The position numbers and the translations under genes were made by a program. Positions 6,943-9,336 of a stretch of 9,336 nt of DNA are shown here, in pieces. Origin of the DNA: Candidatus Omnitrophota bacterium. GTDB lineage: Bacteria; Ratteibacteria; UBA8468; B48-G9; DSTR01. Every line of letters begins with the position of its first letter. Within the stretch, counting starts at the first letter, position 1. Location of the stretch: positions 1 to 9,336 of the forward strand of contig JAMWDF010000084.1 of NCBI GenBank assembly GCA_023818865.1, given 5' to 3'. The notes under the pieces are model-generated. The model was not told the DNA's origin. It saw only the letters and a list, made by a program, of their open reading frames with translations, and ran no database searches.

Positions 6943-7682
6943 CTACAGAAGCAATAGTTTTAAAAAAAATAGATTTTCGGGAAACTAGTGTCTTGCTAGA
7001 TTTGCTGACTGTTAAAATGGGAAAAATCAGGGGAGTGCTGAAAGGAGTGAGAACTTCGCCGAGTAGGGTCTCTCCTCTTTCTTTCCAGGCCGGGTCTTAT
7101 ATTTTTGTCGTTGTTTATCCCAAGAGAGCCAACCAATTGCCTTTACTCCATGCCCCTCAATTGATTGATACTTTTTTTATGGAAGAACCAAACCGCTGCC
7201 TAATATGGCAACTGATGCTAAGAATTCTCAACATATTCCTTCCAGAGCGGGAAAAAAATAACGATATTGTTAAACTAATACTGGCAACTGGCCGGGTGCT
7301 CAAAACAACTCGTTGTCCCTGGATTGTCTACCTGTGGTTCAAGATAAGACTGGTTGGTCTGTTAGGCTATGGCCTGGAAATAAATCAGTGTATTCGGTGT
7401 CACCGGGTAAAAGAAACCTGGTTAATAAGTGCTCGTAACGGAGGATTAATCTGTTTAGAGTGTAGCCGGCAAACCCCAGATACAATTCCTGTTTCCTCCG
7501 CTGAGTTGCGAATTATCCGCTATCTAAAAAGAATTTCTGTATCTAGGCTATCTTTTATCAGTGGAGTACCATCCCCGATCCTGGAAAAAATCAACTTCAT
7601 ATTGAATCTGATTCTCCACTATCATTCTGACCCTGGTTTTATTTGGTGGGCTAATGAGAAGAATATCTTTACAGAAAATTGA
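6930..7682 (+). CDS. recO: DNA repair protein RecO
   Basis: RecO is a mediator of the RecFOR pathway; it anneals DNA and helps load RecA on SSB-coated single strands. It has 250 residues, the normal length. The N-terminal OB fold begins TEAIVLKKIDFRETSVLLDLLT (6-27), the standard RecO opening, and continues through GKIRGVLKGVR (31-41). A helical domain follows, with a zinc-finger-like site CIRCH (154-158) and CLEC (175-178) giving the four-Cys arrangement seen in many RecO proteins. ATG 6930 overlaps the DUF502 gene by 13 bases and has only a GGTAAG-type upstream sequence. The stop lies 29 bases inside the fumarase alpha gene. recO close to ybeY and dgkA is a recurrent bacterial arrangement. 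Confidence 0.94.
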   Translation: MAGVATEAIVLKKIDFRETSVLLDLLTVKMGKIRGVLKGVRTSPSRVSPLSFQAGSYIFVVVYPKRANQLPLLHAPQLIDTFFMEEPNRCLIWQLMLRILNIFLPEREKNNDIVKLILATGRVLKTTRCPWIVYLWFKIRLVGLLGYGLEINQCIRCHRVKETWLISARNGGLICLECSRQTPDTIPVSSAELRIIRYLKRISVSRLSFISGVPSPILEKINFILNLILHYHSDPGFIWWANEKNIFTEN

Positions 7683-8505
7683 GGGTGAGGTCGCGAAGTT
7701 AGCTAAAACCATCAGTCTTTACCTACCTCCATTTGTTCAGAAGGCTCTCAGCCGGGCGGCGGCCAACGAAGGAGTATCTCTCGCCAAGCAATACCTGAAC
7801 TGTATCTTAAGAAATTTGGTGGTGGCCCAAGAAACTGGACTGCCATTGTGTCAAGATACAGGTCTGTTCACAGTTTTAATTGAATGCGGAGACAGGATTA
7901 TTTTTCTCCCTGATGGTCCCAATGATTTGGATGAAGCCGTCCAACAGGGAATAGCCAGAGCAACCCGGGAAGGACGACTTCGGCCTTCAGTGGTTGACCC
8001 GTTGAGCCGGAAAAACACAGGTGATAACACTCCAGCCATTGTTCATTTTTCTTTGAAAAAAGGCCAAGCTTTCCGCTTGACTGTTCTGGCTAAAGGATTC
8101 GGTTCAGAGAACGCTTCGGCTTTGTCAATGATGCCGCCGACCGTCGGCTGGAAGGGCGTAAAAAAGTTTGTGATAGACCAGGTGAGAAAAATTGGACCTA
8201 ATGCTTGCCCGCCTTATTTTTTGGGCATCGGTTTGGGTGGTACTCCGGAAATGGCCTGCCTGTTAGCGAAAAAGGCACTAGTAGAACTAGCTCTAAAGGC
8301 AGAGAAACTGGACTCAAAGCTAAGATTTCGGGAGAACCAAATAAAAAAAGAGATCAATCAGTTGGGCATTGGGGCGGGAGGATTCGGTGGTCACCACACC
8401 GTGTTAGCGGTTCGTTTAAAAACTTACCCAACCCATATTGCTGGTTTGCCCGTGGCAGTCAACCTTTCCTGCTGGGCACACCGAGTGGCTCAAATTGAAC
8501 TTTAG
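7654..8505 (+). CDS. fumA: Class I (Fe-S) fumarate hydratase, alpha subunit
   Basis: Alpha subunit of a two-subunit, 4Fe-4S hydro-lyase that interconverts fumarate and L-malate. It has 283 residues, the usual length. The three cluster cysteines are visible: Cys66 in LPLCQDTG (63-70), Cys185 in NACPPYFLGIGLGG (183-196) and Cys273 in NLSCWAHR (270-277). Other conserved blocks are RPSVVDPLSRKNTGDNTP (110-127), KGFGSENASALSMM (147-160) and GAGGFGGHHT (240-249). The N-terminus (MRRISLQKIEGEV) matches family starts, so the 29-base overlap with recO looks real. Related families include tartrate dehydratase; fumarase is preferred but not proven by sequence. These clusters are oxygen-labile, fitting an anaerobe or microaerophile. 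A TCA-type gene at the end of this operon is unexpected. Confidence 0.93.
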   Translation: MRRISLQKIEGEVAKLAKTISLYLPPFVQKALSRAAANEGVSLAKQYLNCILRNLVVAQETGLPLCQDTGLFTVLIECGDRIIFLPDGPNDLDEAVQQGIARATREGRLRPSVVDPLSRKNTGDNTPAIVHFSLKKGQAFRLTVLAKGFGSENASALSMMPPTVGWKGVKKFVIDQVRKIGPNACPPYFLGIGLGGTPEMACLLAKKALVELALKAEKLDSKLRFRENQIKKEINQLGIGAGGFGGHHTVLAVRLKTYPTHIAGLPVAVNLSCWAHRVAQIEL

Positions 8506-8516
8506 ATATTATTACC

Positions 8517-8522
8517 AGGAGA
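8517..8522 (+). promoter_or_regulatory. Shine-Dalgarno that fixes a TTG start for fumB
   Basis: AGGAGA lies between the two fumarase subunit genes, five bases upstream of TTG 8528. The same frame stays open back to an ATG at 8438, but that ATG lies 68 bases inside the alpha-subunit gene and would add 30 residues (starting MLVCPWQSTF) unlike beta-subunit N-termini. The site therefore selects TTG as the start. Confidence 0.85.
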
Positions 8523-8527
8523 TACTT

Positions 8528-9085
8528 TTGTCGTTTAAACGTCATCCCGTTTATCCTGTAACCTTTCCAGCGACTTCGCACCAACTGAAACATCTCAAAC
8601 CAGGAGACGTAGTCGAAATTAATGGCGAAATTTATGTAGCCAGAGATGCCGCCCACCGCCGGTTTCTTGCCACTATCAAGAAAAATCAGACTCTGCCCTT
8701 CCCAGTCAAGGATGCCCTTCTATACTATATGGGACCCACTCCAGCCCCGCCGGGAAGAGTAATCGGCTCTTGCGGGCCAACCACCAGTAGCCGAATGGAC
8801 ACTATGACAGAACCCCTCCTAGCTCAGGGGCTCCGGGCGACCATGGGAAAAGGACGCCGCAGTTCGGAAATTGCCTTGGCCTGTCGTCGGTACCAGGCGA
8901 TTTATCTGGTAAGCTACGGTGGTTGTGGCGCTTATCTCAATCAGTTTGTTTATCACTGCCAGATTGTTGCTTATCCCGAACTCGGTCCTGAGGCTGTTTA
9001 CCGTCTGGTGGTGAAGAAATTTCCCGCAGTAGTAGTTATTGATGTTCGGGGCAAAGATTTATATCAGGCTGAGAAAGAGGTATAA
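8528..9085 (+). CDS. fumB: Class I (Fe-S) fumarate hydratase, beta subunit
   Basis: Partner of the upstream alpha subunit, forming a class I fumarase. From TTG 8528 it has 185 residues, the typical size for a separate beta subunit. Conserved blocks are LKPGDVVEINGEIYVARDAAHRR (23-45), YYMGPTPAPPGRVIGSCGPTTSSRMD (67-91), GLRATMGKGRRSSE (101-114), SYGGCGAYL (129-137) and AYPELGPEAVYRLVVKKFP (148-166). The TTG start is chosen for its Shine-Dalgarno at 8517-8522 and normal family N-terminus. The gene starts 22 bases after the alpha stop and ends TAA inside a TATAAT sequence that probably serves the following tRNAs. As with the alpha subunit, tartrate dehydratase is a less likely alternative. Confidence 0.93.
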   Translation: MSFKRHPVYPVTFPATSHQLKHLKPGDVVEINGEIYVARDAAHRRFLATIKKNQTLPFPVKDALLYYMGPTPAPPGRVIGSCGPTTSSRMDTMTEPLLAQGLRATMGKGRRSSEIALACRRYQAIYLVSYGGCGAYLNQFVYHCQIVAYPELGPEAVYRLVVKKFPAVVVIDVRGKDLYQAEKEV

Positions 9086-9086
9086 T
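9058..9086 (+). promoter_or_regulatory. Putative promoter of the tRNA-Arg/tRNA-Pro pair
   Basis: A perfect TATAAT is at 9081-9086 and a TTTATA box (4 of 6 to TTGACA) at 9058-9063, with a 17-base spacer. The -10 contains the fumB stop codon (TAA, 9083-9085). The predicted start falls near 9093, one base before the mature 5' end of tRNA-Arg, leaving almost no leader. Read-through from the protein operon is also possible. Confidence 0.6.
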
Positions 9087-9093
9087 AATTCAG

Positions 9094-9167
9094 GCGCCCA
9101 TAGTTCAACTGGAGAGAACGTCGGGTTGCGGACCCGAAGCTTGCCTGTTCAAGTCAGGCTGGGCGCA
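9094..9167 (+). tRNA. tRNA-Arg, anticodon GCG
   Basis: A complete cloverleaf can be folded by eye. The acceptor GCGCCCA pairs with TGGGCGC (9160-9166) in all seven positions. The D arm is GTTC/GAAC with the GG pair in the loop. The anticodon stem TCGGG/CCCGA encloses loop TTGCGGA, so positions 34-36 read GCG. The T arm is GCCTG/CAGGC with loop TTCAAGT. Arginine identity is supported by A20, C35, G36 and discriminator A73 (9167). The 3' end continues CCC, not CCA, so CCA must be completed after transcription. The GCG anticodon is unusual, since bacteria generally read CGU/CGC with ACG modified to ICG. Eight bases separate it from tRNA-Pro. Confidence 0.88.
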
Positions 9168-9175
9168 CCCATAAG

Positions 9176-9254
9176 CGGGGGGTAGCGCAGTCCGGTTAAG
9201 CGCGCATGGTTCGGGACCATGAGGCCGAGGGTTCAAATCCCTCCTCCCCGACCA
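9176..9254 (+). tRNA. tRNA-Pro, anticodon CGG
   Basis: A full cloverleaf is visible. The acceptor CGGGGGG pairs with CTCCCCG (9244-9250) with one G-U pair, and has the C1-G72 pair typical of bacterial tRNA-Pro. The D stem is GCGC/GCGC. The anticodon stem CATGG/CCATG encloses loop TTCGGGA, giving anticodon CGG and G37. The T arm is GAGGG/CCCTC with loop TTCAAAT. Discriminator A73 is 9251 and the CCA tail is encoded at 9252-9254. It reads CCG codons. It probably shares a transcript with tRNA-Arg. Confidence 0.95.
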
Positions 9255-9336
9255 GATTTCTGCTCGGTGAGACTCCGGGGAAGGAACATCTCTTCTCAAT
9301 ACTTTCTATTTTCTTACCCGGGATAGGCTCATTTCT
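9255..9336 (+). other. Right-end stretch with no recognisable feature
   Basis: The last 82 bases after tRNA-Pro contain no further tRNA, no convincing hairpin plus T-run terminator and no gene start I can support on either strand. Confidence 0.5.

Noticed and set aside
8438..8527. ATG-initiated 30-residue extension of fumB
   Set aside because: It lies largely within the alpha-subunit gene and lacks family similarity; AGGAGA at 8517 points to TTG 8528.
9105..9299. Minus-strand open frame of 64 codons across the tRNA pair
   Set aside because: It is the antisense reading of two tRNA genes and includes the well-known spurious RRDLNPRPHGPEP string; no ribosome-binding site.

Overview
This looks like a stretch of bacterial chromosome of housekeeping character. 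I see no insertion sequence, phage gene or CRISPR array. Nine protein genes lie head to tail on the + strand (hisS, aspS, a LysM lipoprotein, phoH, ybeY, a DgkA-PAP2 fusion, a DUF502 membrane protein, recO, and the two subunits of a class I fumarase). Two tRNA genes follow on the same strand. A divergent, truncated rpsO (ribosomal protein S15) occupies the left edge on the minus strand.

Layout: 1-206 is the 5' part of rpsO, with a good ribosome-binding site and a plausible promoter at 252-281. The ~190 bp divergent gap ends at hisS (394). From there to 9085 the genes are packed with no gap over 22 bp. Five junctions overlap by 13-41 bp, so the block reads as one long transcription unit. An excellent -10 box sits over the stop codon of the last gene and would start the tRNA-Arg/tRNA-Pro pair at or next to the first base of tRNA-Arg. 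The last ~80 bp hold nothing I recognise.

How the genes fit together: hisS and aspS charge tRNAs; PhoH and YbeY act in RNA and ribosome metabolism; RecO acts in recombinational repair. The DgkA-PAP2 protein and the DUF502 protein are membrane proteins, the first probably working on lipid or undecaprenyl carriers. The lipoprotein probably anchors the envelope to peptidoglycan. The fumarase uses an oxygen-sensitive Fe-S cluster and is the metabolic outlier.

Organism: phoH-ybeY-dgkA-recO and hisS-aspS clusters are familiar from Firmicutes and several deep-branching or uncultivated phyla. The lipoprotein resembles outer-membrane Lpp/OprI-type proteins, which hints at a diderm, and the class I fumarase hints at an anaerobe or microaerophile. 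I cannot assign a phylum from the sequence alone.

Most worth a second look: the lipoprotein, whose alanine core repeats every 11 residues and ends in a LysM domain; the kinase-phosphatase fusion; and a tRNA-Arg whose anticodon reads GCG instead of the usual bacterial ACG.
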